DNA from: Pseudomonas sp. Irchel s3f7
GTDB taxonomy: Bacteria > Pseudomonadota > Gammaproteobacteria > Pseudomonadales > Pseudomonadaceae
DNA: 64,000 nucleotides
Assembly: GCF_900187615.1 (NCBI RefSeq)
Contig: NZ_FYDO01000025.1
Coordinates: 1-64,000, forward strand
Reading direction: 5' to 3'
In this document: positions 27,060 through 35,853 of the stretch, one piece after another
Layout of the letters: each line of letters opens with the position of its first letter
Numbering within the stretch: position 1 is the stretch's first letter
The notes under the pieces: generated by a model
What the model was told of the DNA's origin: nothing
The model's database searches: none
Seen by the model: only the letters and a program-made list of their open reading frames with translations
Made by a program: the position numbers and the translations under genes

Positions 27060-27119
27060 AAATAAAAACCGGGCACGTAGAGCATCGCGCCAACTAGAAC
27101 AAAACCGGGAGCACCCGCA

Positions 27120-28448
27120 GTGAACCAATCCACCCCCGTGACATGGCGAACGCACTACGCGTTGTTCGTGCTCGCCAGCATCTATGTGTTCAACTACATC
27201 GACCGCCAGTTGATGGCGATCCTGATCGAACCGGTGAAGCTCGAATTCGGTATATCCGATACCGGCATCGGCCTGCTTTCGGGGGTGACCTTCGCGGTGT
27301 TCTACACCGTGTTCGGCTTCCCGATGGGGCGTCTGTCGGACCGCATCGGACGCAAGCCGGTGATCGCCTTCAGCTGCATCGCCTGGAGCCTGATGACCAT
27401 GCTTTGCGGGATGGCCGGCAACTTCCTGACCCTGGTGCTGGCACGGGTTGGCGTGGCGGTTGGCGAGGCTGGCGGTACGGCGCCGTCGGTGGCCATGGTC
27501 TCGGATCTGTACCCGGCGAACCGCCGATCCACGGCCCTGTCGGTGCTGATGCTCGGTTCCAGCCTAGGGGCGATCGTCGGCCTGGGCCTGGGTGGCTGGA
27601 TTGCCCAGCACCACGGTTGGCGCTACGCCTTCTTGCTGATCGGCGCACCCGGGATCTTCCTTGGCCTGCTTCTGCTGCTGACTGTGCGGGCACCCCAGCG
27701 CGCAGTGCCGCTGGGCCACCTCGCGACGCAACAGGATGGCTGGCTCAAGACCCTGGTCGAACTGTTTCGCATGCCCTCGTTCCTGTGCCTGGTGCTCACC
27801 GGCGGCGCGGCGGCGATTGCCGGCTACGCCATCGGCACCTGGAGCCCGAGTTTCCTGATCCGTTCCCACGGCCTCAACCTGCAAGAGGCCGGATTTTTGG
27901 TGGGCGTGGTGGGCGGTGGCGGCGCGACCGTCGGCACCCTGTTGTGTGGCATGCTCACCGACCGCATGGCGCGGCGCGATGTCGGCTGGCAAATCGGCGT
28001 GCCGTTGCTGGGTACGCTGATCAGCATCCCCTTCGCCCTGGCGTACTTCCTCTGGCCCCAAGGCACGGCGTTCCATATCGGCAGCATCGCCGTGCCCCAG
28101 GCGTTCCTGTTCTACAGCGCCTTCGCCTTCTTCGGCGTGTGGTGGGCAACACCGTGCCTGAGTGCCATTACCCACCTGTTCCCGGCCACACGCCTGGCCC
28201 AGGCCACGGCGATTTTCGTCATGTCCATGACCCTGCTGGGCGTTGGTATCGGACCGCTGTTCGTCGGCATGCTCAGCGATTTCTTCGTGCCGACCCTGGG
28301 CAGTGAATCGCTGCGCTATGCCCTGGCTTCGTCGGTGTCGATGCTGTTGCTGGCCAGCGTGTTCCTGGCCCTGGCACTGCCGCGTTATCGCCAACAGATG
28401 AAGCACCCGGCTGCACCCCTTGCACCGGTCCGGGCCGTGACGGCCTGA
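27120..28448 (+). CDS. MFS transporter (spinster-like), steroid uptake candidate
   Basis: A 442-residue major facilitator with twelve predicted membrane helices and the loop 2-3 motif GRLSDRIGRKP (about 63-73). GTG is the start, eight bases after GGGAG. The N-terminal block NYIDRQLMAILIEPVKLEF followed by GISDTGIGLLSG is closely matched in the MFS protein at 62060-63388, so the two are paralogues flanking the island. It has its own operator and is followed by a strong terminator. Import of the free steroid acid is inferred. Confidence 0.82.
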   Translation: MNQSTPVTWRTHYALFVLASIYVFNYIDRQLMAILIEPVKLEFGISDTGIGLLSGVTFAVFYTVFGFPMGRLSDRIGRKPVIAFSCIAWSLMTMLCGMAGNFLTLVLARVGVAVGEAGGTAPSVAMVSDLYPANRRSTALSVLMLGSSLGAIVGLGLGGWIAQHHGWRYAFLLIGAPGIFLGLLLLLTVRAPQRAVPLGHLATQQDGWLKTLVELFRMPSFLCLVLTGGAAAIAGYAIGTWSPSFLIRSHGLNLQEAGFLVGVVGGGGATVGTLLCGMLTDRMARRDVGWQIGVPLLGTLISIPFALAYFLWPQGTAFHIGSIAVPQAFLFYSAFAFFGVWWATPCLSAITHLFPATRLAQATAIFVMSMTLLGVGIGPLFVGMLSDFFVPTLGSESLRYALASSVSMLLLASVFLALALPRYRQQMKHPAAPLAPVRAVTA

Positions 28449-28468
28449 CTCCTTTCCTGCACCACCGC

Positions 28469-28505
28469 GCCGCTGCAACCTTGCCAGGTTGCAGCGGCTT
28501 TTTTT
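28469..28505 (+). terminator. Rho-independent terminator after MFS gene
   Basis: A perfect 12-bp stem (GCCGCTGCAACC and complement) with a 6-base loop runs directly into seven T residues. Confidence 0.9.
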
Positions 28506-28518
28506 CATGAGGAATGCC

Positions 28519-28947
28519 ATGAGCGCCGTACAGATCTGCAACCTGCTCTACCGTTACGCCGAGTACCTGGACAGCGGCCGACTGGTCGAGGCCGCCGAAC
28601 TGTTTCGGCATGCCCGCATCAAGGTAAACAGCCAGGGCGAGTGCCTTGATCACACCGCCCTGCTGGGCATCTGGCAGCAACGCATCAAGCTCTACCCCTG
28701 CGGTACACCGCGCACCCGACACGTCATTAGCAACCCCATCATCGACATCGACGAAGCCTCGGGAACCGCCACGGTTCGCGCCTGCTACACCGTGCTGCAG
28801 GCCACCGACACACTCCCCCTGCAACCCATTGCCGCCGGGCGCTACCTTGATGAGTTCGAGCGTGTCGACGGGGTCTGGCGGTTCAGCTTTCGTGATTATT
28901 CGCACCTGGACATGTTGGGGGATTTGCGCGGGCATTTGGTGATGTAG
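28519..28947 (+). CDS. SnoaL/NTF2-like protein A
   Basis: A 142-residue cone-fold (NTF2-like) protein. The N-terminal pattern LLYRYAEYLDSG places Tyr13 and Asp18, and RHVISNP places His68, matching the Tyr and His positions of SnoaL/BaiE-type enzymes. The third BaiE residue (Asp in WYLED) is not recognisable. The family includes ketosteroid isomerase and steroid dehydratases; a role in isomerising or dehydrating a steroid intermediate is plausible but unproven. The ATG follows TGAGGAA, and the gene starts 13 bp after a strong terminator, so its promoter is unclear. Confidence 0.68.
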   Translation: MSAVQICNLLYRYAEYLDSGRLVEAAELFRHARIKVNSQGECLDHTALLGIWQQRIKLYPCGTPRTRHVISNPIIDIDEASGTATVRACYTVLQATDTLPLQPIAAGRYLDEFERVDGVWRFSFRDYSHLDMLGDLRGHLVM

Positions 28948-28954
28948 CCGCAAA

Positions 28955-28972
28955 TGGTCTGAACGGACGATG
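28955..28972 (+). promoter_or_regulatory. Island operator motif before SnoaL-like gene B
   Basis: TGGTC-TGAACG-GACGATG, identical over 18 bases to the site at 27042, ending 64 bp before the next start. AAATGGTCTGAACGGACGAT is the local context. Confidence 0.74.
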
Positions 28973-29036
28973 AGGGGAACCCGAAGCGGGCCGAGCATCA
29001 GGTCAACCGAAAAAACCGGAAATGAAGGGAGGCAAG

Positions 29037-29492
29037 ATGGACATCAACAATCTGCTGCTTGAGCGCGAGCTCAATGTAGTCCTTTCCCGCTATGCACGTG
29101 CTTGCGACCAACGCGACTGGTCGGCCATGGAGGATGTTTTCCTGGAGGATGCCACCGCCGACTATGGCGGCTTGCAACACCTTCAAGGGCGTGAGCCGAT
29201 TGTGGCGATGATCCGTGTGCACCTGGATGGCTGCGGACCTTCGCAGCACTTGCTTGGCAACCTGTTGGTCGACGCCAGTGATGCGGCCGTCGAGAGCCGC
29301 GTGTACGTGCGTGCCGCGCATCGCGGCGCCGGCAGCATGCGGGACATCACCTATGAATCGCTGGCCGAATATCAGGATCGCTGGGTATCGACGGTGAACG
29401 GTTGGCGTATTGCCCATCGACGCATGGTCATCAGTCACGAGCAGGGATGCCGCGACATCCTGCGCCCGACAACAGAGGCTGCGCACAGATAG
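29037..29492 (+). CDS. SnoaL/NTF2-like protein B
   Basis: A 151-residue NTF2-fold protein. SRYARACDQRDW gives Tyr19 and Asp24, and GPSQHLLGNLLVD gives His71, a typical SnoaL_4 arrangement. It is only distantly similar to protein A and to the BaiE-like pair further on. GGGAGG precedes the chosen ATG; an ATG 15 bases upstream overlaps that ribosome site and is rejected. A steroid isomerase or dehydratase role is inferred from its operator and neighbours. Confidence 0.7.
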   Translation: MDINNLLLERELNVVLSRYARACDQRDWSAMEDVFLEDATADYGGLQHLQGREPIVAMIRVHLDGCGPSQHLLGNLLVDASDAAVESRVYVRAAHRGAGSMRDITYESLAEYQDRWVSTVNGWRIAHRRMVISHEQGCRDILRPTTEAAHR

Positions 29493-29502
29493 GTGCAGGC
29501 CT

Positions 29503-29537
29503 GTGATCGTTTCCACGCTCCGCGTGGGAACGATCAC
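29503..29537. repeat. REP-like inverted repeat of a second type
   Basis: GTGATCGTTTCCACGC and GCGTGGGAACGATCAC flank three bases, with one mismatch. This is a common Pseudomonas intergenic palindrome, distinct from the GTAGGAGC REPINs. Confidence 0.7.
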
Positions 29538-29901
29538 AACGAGTACATCCGCGAAATCAGGTCGGCTGTCAGGCCGCCTCGCTTTTGCTTTCGCTTTTGA
29601 TTTGGCTTTTGATTTTCTTGCCCCATCGAGAGGCCGAGTGGAGGTTCTGCGCAGTGGGTAAACCGGCAAGGATGCCGGTTTAGCCGCGCTGGGCCATGGA
29701 TGGCCCATCGCGGCGACCCACGGAGCAGGACCGGAGCGAGGGCATGCCGAGCATTAGCGAGGCACCGAACGCCAGGGGCAAGAGCCCTTGGTTACTTGGG
29801 GCTTTTCCAAGTGACTCGCTGTAAGAGCGAAACCCTAAGTCGCCGTTACCGCAGCAACGGATATACACCCAATCCAAATATGCAACGAGTACATTCGCGA
29901 A
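29537..29901. repeat. Intergenic element flanked by 19-bp direct repeats
   Basis: CAACGAGTACATCCGCGAA at 29537-29555 recurs as CAACGAGTACATTCGCGAA at 29883-29901 (18 of 19 identical). Between them lie a CTTTTGCTTTCGCTTTTGAT tract, a perfect AAACCGGC/GCCGGTTT hairpin (29660-29681) and a low-complexity stretch resembling a repeated Pseudomonas non-coding sequence (TAAGTCGCCGTTACCGCAGC region). No credible gene lies in this 420-base stretch. The direct repeats could mark insertion of a small repeat element. Confidence 0.45.
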
Positions 29902-29912
29902 TGCCCGGCGAT

Positions 29913-30677
29913 CTATAGACCCTGAGCATAGAAATGCGGGTTGTCCAGGCCAGGCTTGCCATAACGCAACACCTCTCCGGCCAGGGTGCGGATCTGTCCA
30001 CCGGCCGCGACAAGCACCGCATGCCCCGCAGCGATATCCCACTCCATGGTGCGCCCCAGGCGCGGATAAAGGTCGGCCTCACCGGCCGCCACCAGGCAAA
30101 TCTTCAGCGATGAACCGGCACTTTTCAGTGATCGCACATGGCGCCCGTCGAGGAATTTGTCCAGCGCCTCGGCATCGCCATGGGAGCGGCTGGCGACCAC
30201 GTCCAGGCCCTCGTGCGGCACTGCACGGCAGTGAATGGGTTGGCGCTGCCCGGCCTGTTCGATAAAGGCTCCACAACCGTGGGCACCCGCGAACAGACGC
30301 GACAGCGCGGGCGCCAGAACCACCCCAAGCACCGGCTCACCGTTATCGATCAGGGCGATATTGACGGTGAACTCGCCATTGCGATTGATGAATTCCCTGG
30401 TTCCGTCCAGCGGGTCCACCAGCCAGAAACGCTGACCCACGTCGGGCACCTGGCCGGCAGCGGCGGCCTCTTCGGAAATCACCGGAATCTGCGGCGTACG
30501 CGCCGCCAAGGCACGCAGAATCAAAGCCTCGGCACGCTCGTCAGCTTCGGTCACTGGCGAGGCATCGACTTTGCCGCGTACCTCGAAATCCGAGCGGTAC
30601 ACCTCCAACACCAGCTCACCTGCTTCGCGAGCAATAGCGATGACGTCTTCAAGCAGAACAGTCATTGACTCGTTCAT
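29913..30677 (-). CDS. cysQ: 3'(2'),5'-bisphosphate nucleotidase CysQ
   Basis: A 254-residue inositol-monophosphatase-fold enzyme that removes the 3'-phosphate of PAP, the by-product of PAPS-dependent sulfation, giving AMP. Metal-binding motifs are visible: EE at 69-70, WLVDPLDGTREF at 85-96 (Asp88, Asp91) and MEWDIAAGHA near 212-221. CAGGAGAATTGCC precedes the ATG. It is divergent from the HTH-cysD-cysNC unit across a 125-bp interval. Next to a sulfotransferase, its probable job is relieving PAP inhibition. A housekeeping copy is likely elsewhere in the genome; not testable here. Confidence 0.88.
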   Translation of the reverse strand: MNESMTVLLEDVIAIAREAGELVLEVYRSDFEVRGKVDASPVTEADERAEALILRALAARTPQIPVISEEAAAAGQVPDVGQRFWLVDPLDGTREFINRNGEFTVNIALIDNGEPVLGVVLAPALSRLFAGAHGCGAFIEQAGQRQPIHCRAVPHEGLDVVASRSHGDAEALDKFLDGRHVRSLKSAGSSLKICLVAAGEADLYPRLGRTMEWDIAAGHAVLVAAGGQIRTLAGEVLRYGKPGLDNPHFYAQGL

Positions 30678-30790
30678 GGCAATTCTCCTGTTTTTGTTCT
30701 TCGTATGGTCCATTCGGCCTATGCGCCGTTTTCCGGATCCGGGAACAGTACAGACATCCGCACCACCGCCACTGCGCAAATGGATGTTTA

Positions 30791-30804
30791 ACAGGAGTTC
30801 CTGT
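30791..30804 (+). promoter_or_regulatory. Short palindrome covering ribosome site and GTG start
   Basis: ACAGGAGTTCCTGT is a perfect inverted repeat that contains the AGGAG ribosome site and reaches into the GTG start of the HTH protein. It could fold to hide the site or act as an operator. It is very short, so chance is possible. Confidence 0.35.
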
Positions 30805-31819
30805 GTCCCACGGCAATCAGTTATCCGTTCCACAGATCAACAAGCTTCGCCTGCGCGCCGTGCAATTGCGCATCGCTGGCAGCACGCTCAAAGCCATCAG
30901 CCAGGACACCGGACTCTCATCGCCGACGATCATTTCTGCCTACAAGGCGTGGCAGGCCGGTGGCTGGAATGCCGTGCCCGTGCGCGAACGCGGGCGCAAG
31001 CAAGGTGAAGGCCGCAGCCTGTCTGCCGAGCAGGAACAGAACATCTACCGATTGCTGGTCAGTACGCCGCCGGAACGACACCAGTTACCCTTCCTGCTCT
31101 GGCAACTGGAAGCGATGCAGGCACTGGTCAAGCGCCTGCACGATATCGACTTGCCGGAACGCACCGCCGCCCATTATTTGCAACGCTGGCAGCTCAATGC
31201 CGAGCGCCCGGCCAAGCGCGTCGCGAATGCTTCGCTAGCGGTGCAGCGTTGGTACCGCGGCACCTACCGGGACATCCTCGAACAGGCTCGTACGCAGAAC
31301 GGCGAGATCCACTGGATCGATGACTACGGTGCGCGCAACGACCAGGGCAAGCTCAGTCACGGAGTACTGCGCGCGGTCAGCAATCGCGGCAAGGTGCTCT
31401 GGCTGCCATACGAAGACGGCTTGCGCGCGCCCCACCTGGAAGCGTTCTTCGACCGTTTGTATCGCTCCGTCGACCGCAAAGTGTTCGCCCTGCTCTCGGG
31501 CATGCACTGGCAACGCGCCGCGACCTTCATCACCTGGGCCGGCGAACGCGCCGAACGGCTGCATCTGTTTCATCTGCCCGAAGCCAGCGCAATGCTCAGC
31601 GGTGCCCGCGACCTGGCGACCCAGATCAGTCAGCAAGCCGCGCGCGTTTGTCCTGACGATGAGCTCGATCACGTGCCCGCCACAGTCGCTCCCCCCCTGC
31701 CCCGCGATCCCATGCTGCAGATGTTGCGCCTGATGTTAAAACATCAAGTCGCGCATAAGTCCGAATCGCAGCAGTTGTACGTTGATAAACGACAACAACA
31801 AAAAGCGAGAGGAAAATCT
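30803..31819 (+). CDS. IS630-like helix-turn-helix protein in frame with cysD
   Basis: Starting at a GTG after AGGAG, this 339-codon segment has an N-terminal winged helix-turn-helix (about 12-52), a second helical region to about 135 and a degenerate IS630-type core. WIDDYGARND at 171-180 matches the first catalytic aspartate region, but the expected second Asp (LDNxxxH) reads LLSGMHW and the terminal PELNPIE-like motif is missing, so transposase activity is unlikely. No stop codon separates it from cysD, so translation could yield one 638-residue HTH-CysD chain. A separate CysD start with a good ribosome site also exists. A DNA-binding role, perhaps at the cysQ/cysD divergent promoter, is inferred. 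No terminal inverted repeats were found around it. Confidence 0.6.
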
Positions 31820-32719
31820 ATGACGCTTACCCATCTGCAACGACTGGAAGCGGAAAGCATCCAGGCAATGCGCGAGGTTGTCGCCGACTCCGACAATCCG
31901 GTCATGCTCTACTCCATCGGCAAGGACAGTGCGGTCATGCTGCACCTGGCCATGAAGGCCTTCTACCCGGCCAAGCCGCCCTTCCCCTTACTGCATGTCG
32001 ACACCACCTGGAAGTTCCAGGAGATGTATCGCTTCCGCGATCAGATGGTGGCCAAGCTGAACGTCGACCTGCTGACCCACACCAACCCCGAAGGCATTGA
32101 AATGGGCATCAGCCCGTTCAAGCACGGGTCGCAGATCCACACCGACATCATGAAAACCGAGGGCCTGAAACAGGCACTCGATCACTACGGTTTCGACGCG
32201 GCCTTCGGCGGCGCGCGTCGCGACGAAGAAAAATCCCGGGCCAAGGAACGGATTTTCTCCTTTCGCTCCGATCAGCACCGCTGGGACCCGAAGAACCAGC
32301 GTCCAGAGCTTTGGCACCTGTACAACACGCGTAAACACAAGGGCGAGTCGATCCGCGTGTTCCCTCTGTCCAACTGGACCGAGCTGGACATCTGGCAATA
32401 CATCTATCTGGAAAACATCCCGATCGTACCGCTGTATTTCGCCGCACCGCGCCCGGTGGTCGAGCGTGACGGGATGCTGATCATGGTCGATGACGCACGC
32501 ATGCCGCTGAACCCGGGTGAAGTGCCGATGATGCGCAACGTGCGCTTCCGCACTCTGGGTTGCTACCCGCTCACCGGTGCCGTCGAGTCCGATGCCGACA
32601 CCCTGCCCAAGATCATTCAGGAAATGCTCCTGACCCGCACGTCCGAACGTCAGGGGCGAATGATCGACCACGACTCGTCCGCATCGATGGAGAAGAAAAA
32701 ACAAGAGGGGTACTTCTAA
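31820..32719 (+). CDS. cysD: ATP sulfurylase small subunit CysD
   Basis: A 299-residue PP-loop (PAPS-reductase fold) subunit that forms APS from ATP and sulfate with the GTPase CysN. Its hallmark NPVMLYSIGKDSAVMLHLAMK is near 21-41, with GGARRDEEKSRAKERIFSFR and the C-terminal RTLGCYPLTGAVES and TSERQGR blocks all conserved. GAGAGG lies before the ATG. The reading frame is open upstream into the HTH protein. The stop overlaps the cysNC start by one base (TAATG), so the two are translationally coupled. It is shorter than typical Pseudomonas CysD after the MVDDARMPLNPGEVP region, consistent with a dedicated paralogue. Confidence 0.92.
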   Translation: MTLTHLQRLEAESIQAMREVVADSDNPVMLYSIGKDSAVMLHLAMKAFYPAKPPFPLLHVDTTWKFQEMYRFRDQMVAKLNVDLLTHTNPEGIEMGISPFKHGSQIHTDIMKTEGLKQALDHYGFDAAFGGARRDEEKSRAKERIFSFRSDQHRWDPKNQRPELWHLYNTRKHKGESIRVFPLSNWTELDIWQYIYLENIPIVPLYFAAPRPVVERDGMLIMVDDARMPLNPGEVPMMRNVRFRTLGCYPLTGAVESDADTLPKIIQEMLLTRTSERQGRMIDHDSSASMEKKKQEGYF

Positions 32720-34632
32720 TGGCACACGTATCTGACCTGATTGCCGAGGATATCGGGCAATACCTCAAGGCCCACGAGCACAAGAGCCTGCTGCGCTTCA
32801 TTACCTGTGGCAGCGTGGACGATGGCAAGAGCACGCTGATCGGACGCCTGCTTTACGATTCGAAAATGCTCTTCGAAGACCAGATGGAAGCGCTGGAGGC
32901 CGACTCGAAAAAAGACGGCACCCAGGGTGGTGAACTGGATTTCGCGCTGTTGGTTGACGGCCTGGCCGCCGAGCGCGAACAAGGCATTACCATCGACGTG
33001 GCCTACCGTTTTTTCTCCACGGAGCTGCGCAAGTTCATCGTTGCCGATACCCCGGGCCATGAGCAGTACACCCGCAACATGGTGACCGGAGCCTCCACGG
33101 CCGACGTGGCCGTGGTAATGATCGACGCCCGACGCGGCGTGCTGACCCAATCCAGGCGTCACAGCTATCTGGCTTCGCTGATCGGCATTCGCAAGGTGGT
33201 CCTGGCCGTCAACAAGATGGACTTGATGGACTACTCGGAGAAAGTCTTCAACGCCATCGTCGATGACTACCGCGCCTTCGCCAGGCAGATCAATCTTCAG
33301 GATGTCACCGCCATCCCGATGTCCGCGCTGCGGGGTGAGAACATCACCGAGCAGAGCGAGCACATGCCTTGGTACCGCGGAACCACGCTGATGGGTTACC
33401 TGGAAACCGTCGAGATCGACGAGGCGCACCAGCAGAAACTGTCGTTTCGCATGCCGGTGCAGTGGGTCAACCGCCCCAACCTGGATTTCCGTGGTTTCAC
33501 CGGCACCATCGCCAGCGGCGTGGTTCGTCCCGGCGACCGCGTACGTGTGTTGCCGGCCGGGCAAGAGAGCCGAATCTCGCGCATCGTTACCCTCGACGGC
33601 GACCTGCAACAAGCCGTGGCCGGGCAGTCCATCACCCTGACCCTGACCGACGAAGTCGATTGCAGCCGCGGCGATGTCCTGTCCACTTCGGAAGACCCGG
33701 CCAGCGTCGCCGACCAGTTCCAGGTCAGCCTGATCTGGATGCACGAACAGGCCATGCTCGCCGGTCGCCCTTACTTAATGAAGATCGGCGGCAAGACGCT
33801 GTCGGTCACCCTGGCGGTGCCCAAGTACAAGATCAACGTCAACACCATGGAGCACTTGGCGGCCAAGGAACTGGCGTTGAACGAGATCGGCGTGTGCAAC
33901 CTCTTCTCCAGCCAGCCGATCGCTTTCGATCCCTATAAGGACAATCGCGAAACCGGCAGCTTCATCCTCATCGACCGCCTGACCAACGCCACCGTCGGCG
34001 CAGGCCTGATCGAGTTCTCGCTGCGCCGTTCGCAGAACATCCATATGCAGCACGTGGATGTGAACAAGAAGGCACGTGCCGAACAGATGGGCCAGCAGCC
34101 GGTGCTGCTGTGGTTCACCGGTTTGTCGGGGGCTGGCAAATCGGCCATCGCCAACTTGCTGGAAACCCGGCTGTACGCCCGCGGCCGCCATACCTACTTG
34201 CTCGACGGCGACAACGTGCGTCACGGCTTGAACCGCGACCTGGGCTTCACCGATGCCGACCGGGTAGAGAACATTCGCCGGGTGGCCGAGGTGTCCAAGT
34301 TGTTCGTGGATGCCGGGATGATCGTGTTGACCGCCTTCATCTCGCCGTTCCGCTCCGAGCGCGAGATGGCGCGTGGGCTGCTGCAGGAAGGCGAGTTCAT
34401 CGAGATCTTCGTCGACACGCCGCTGGCCGTGGCCGAAGAGCGCGACCCCAAGGGCCTGTACAAGAAAGTCCGCCGCGGTGAGTTGAAAAACTTCACAGGC
34501 ATCGACTCGCCTTATGAGGTACCGAGCAAGCCGGACATCCATATCCAGACCAGCAAGCTGACGCCGGAGGGTGCAGTGGACCGGATCATCGAGGTGCTGA
34601 CCGAGCGCGGCTTCATCGGTAAGGAACTCTAG
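32719..34632 (+). CDS. cysNC: Bifunctional ATP sulfurylase GTPase/APS kinase CysN-CysC
   Basis: A 637-residue fusion. The N-terminal GTPase has GSVDDGKST (31-39), DTPGHEQYTRNM near 107-118 and NKMD, followed by EF-Tu-like beta domains. The C-terminal APS kinase begins near 455 with the P-loop GLSGAGKS at 468-475 and the DGDNVRHGLNRDLGF motif. With CysD it makes PAPS, the donor for sulfotransferases. Because it includes the kinase, the output is PAPS rather than only APS for assimilation, which fits the sulfotransferase 1.2 kb downstream. Confidence 0.93.
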   Translation: MAHVSDLIAEDIGQYLKAHEHKSLLRFITCGSVDDGKSTLIGRLLYDSKMLFEDQMEALEADSKKDGTQGGELDFALLVDGLAAEREQGITIDVAYRFFSTELRKFIVADTPGHEQYTRNMVTGASTADVAVVMIDARRGVLTQSRRHSYLASLIGIRKVVLAVNKMDLMDYSEKVFNAIVDDYRAFARQINLQDVTAIPMSALRGENITEQSEHMPWYRGTTLMGYLETVEIDEAHQQKLSFRMPVQWVNRPNLDFRGFTGTIASGVVRPGDRVRVLPAGQESRISRIVTLDGDLQQAVAGQSITLTLTDEVDCSRGDVLSTSEDPASVADQFQVSLIWMHEQAMLAGRPYLMKIGGKTLSVTLAVPKYKINVNTMEHLAAKELALNEIGVCNLFSSQPIAFDPYKDNRETGSFILIDRLTNATVGAGLIEFSLRRSQNIHMQHVDVNKKARAEQMGQQPVLLWFTGLSGAGKSAIANLLETRLYARGRHTYLLDGDNVRHGLNRDLGFTDADRVENIRRVAEVSKLFVDAGMIVLTAFISPFRSEREMARGLLQEGEFIEIFVDTPLAVAEERDPKGLYKKVRRGELKNFTGIDSPYEVPSKPDIHIQTSKLTPEGAVDRIIEVLTERGFIGKEL

Positions 34633-34639
34633 CCCCGGC

Positions 34640-34718
34640 GCCCGGTTCGCCGGGCATTTGACCGTGTCCCGTGAATCCGGCTCAAGCGCCTCTTGGCAGT
34701 CGCTCACGAGCCGGATTC
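34640..34718 (+). terminator. Hairpins between cysNC and the DUF1214 gene
   Basis: GCCCGG-TTCG-CCGGGC (34640-34655) is followed by ATTTG. A larger perfect 11-bp pair, GAATCCGGCTC (34673-34683) and GAGCCGGATTC (34708-34718), flanks 24 bases. Neither has a strong U-run, so partial termination or mRNA processing is more likely than a full stop. Confidence 0.45.
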
Positions 34719-34740
34719 GCCTAATCAAGAGAGTCTAACA

Positions 34741-35853
34741 ATGACAATCAGCTCTATTGACGAACAACAGCTGTTGAGTGGCCAGACCTGGGCCACGTTC
34801 TGCGATCACCTCAAGCGCTGCGGCGAGCAGATCCTGCGTCCCGAAGCACCCGTCGATGCGGCCACCCGCGCCGAAGGCTTCCGCTACCTGACGCGCCTGC
34901 TGCGCATCGGCCTGGAGATGCACATCGAGTTTGCCGACCCGGCGTTTCCCAGTTTCTTCAAGACCTCCCACGAGACCGCGAAAATTGGCGCCGACAACCC
35001 GGACAACCTCTATGAGTACTCGCGCCTGGACGGCACGCTGGACTATCGCATCAAAGGCCAGCGCGGCAGTGTCGCCTACCTGAGCTTTGGCACCCAGAAA
35101 GGCGGTTATGAAACCGACGGCACCCTGATCCAGACCGGTTTCATCGATGCCAGCCAGCTACAGGTCGATGACCAGGGCAATTTTGAAATCATCCTCAGCA
35201 GCGAACCGCAAACGGGCAACTGGCTGAAAATGGAAGGCGCCACCAATGCCTTGATCGTACGCCAGACGTTTCTTGACCGTCGCAGCGAAGTGCCGGCCAA
35301 GTTGAGCATCGAGCGCATCGGCACCGATTCCAAGCCACAGGCCCTTGACCCGGCGACGTTCCAACAAGGCCTGGCGCGGGTATCGAGCTTCGTGGAAAAC
35401 ACCGCCCGGCTGTTCGCCGACTGGAGCGAAAGCTACCTGCCGCACAGCAATCAGTTGCCCCCAGCCAACCAGGCGCTCTGCCAGTCAGTTGGCGGCGATC
35501 CGAACATTTTCTACTACCACTCGCACTGGGCGCTAGCCGCGGACGAGGCGTTGGTCATCCACATTGATAAAGTGCCGGACTGCGACTTCTGGAACTTGCA
35601 GATCAACAATTACTGGATGGAGTCGCTGGACTACCGCTACCACCAGATCTGTTTCAACAAGCATCAGGCCCGCTACGACGACAACGGCGGCGTGACGCTG
35701 GTACTCAGTGAGCTGGACCCCGGGGTGAGCAACTGGCTGCAAACCGCCGGTGTACGCCAGGGCACGCTCTGCCTGCGTTGGGTCGGCGCCCGGGAGCAAT
35801 GCCACCCCACCACCCGCGTCGTAAACGTATCTGCCGTCGCGGAGGCCGTATGA
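34741..35853 (+). CDS. DUF1214-domain protein
   Basis: A 370-residue soluble protein without signal peptide. The C-terminal third carries a DUF1214 domain (YYHSHWALAADEAL, then PDCDFWNLQINNYWMESLDY near 278-300). No catalytic motif is recognised. Its stop overlaps the sulfotransferase start (ATGA), so the pair is made together, which suggests a functional or physical link. It could bind or prepare the alcohol substrate, or act on the sulfated product; the sequence does not decide. AAGAGAG lies before the ATG. Confidence 0.75.
   Translation: MTISSIDEQQLLSGQTWATFCDHLKRCGEQILRPEAPVDAATRAEGFRYLTRLLRIGLEMHIEFADPAFPSFFKTSHETAKIGADNPDNLYEYSRLDGTLDYRIKGQRGSVAYLSFGTQKGGYETDGTLIQTGFIDASQLQVDDQGNFEIILSSEPQTGNWLKMEGATNALIVRQTFLDRRSEVPAKLSIERIGTDSKPQALDPATFQQGLARVSSFVENTARLFADWSESYLPHSNQLPPANQALCQSVGGDPNIFYYHSHWALAADEALVIHIDKVPDCDFWNLQINNYWMESLDYRYHQICFNKHQARYDDNGGVTLVLSELDPGVSNWLQTAGVRQGTLCLRWVGAREQCHPTTRVVNVSAVAEAV

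Noticed and set aside
29660..29912. Small protein gene in the gap before cysQ
   Set aside because: The only frame (about 72 codons) has an unnatural Arg/Ser-rich composition and matches a repeated non-coding Pseudomonas sequence type.
30706..30723. TGGTC-CATTCG-GCCTATG as an operator for the sulfation module
   Set aside because: The second half matches GACGATG at only five of seven positions and lacks the GAC of the dyad core; too weak to call.
30665..30802. Extension of the HTH protein upstream of GTG 30803
   Set aside because: The frame is open but overlaps the cysQ start and promoter and has no ribosome site; AGGAG before the GTG is better.
30803..31819. Active insertion sequence of the IS630 family
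   Set aside because: Catalytic residues after the first Asp are missing, and no terminal inverted repeats or TA target duplication were seen.
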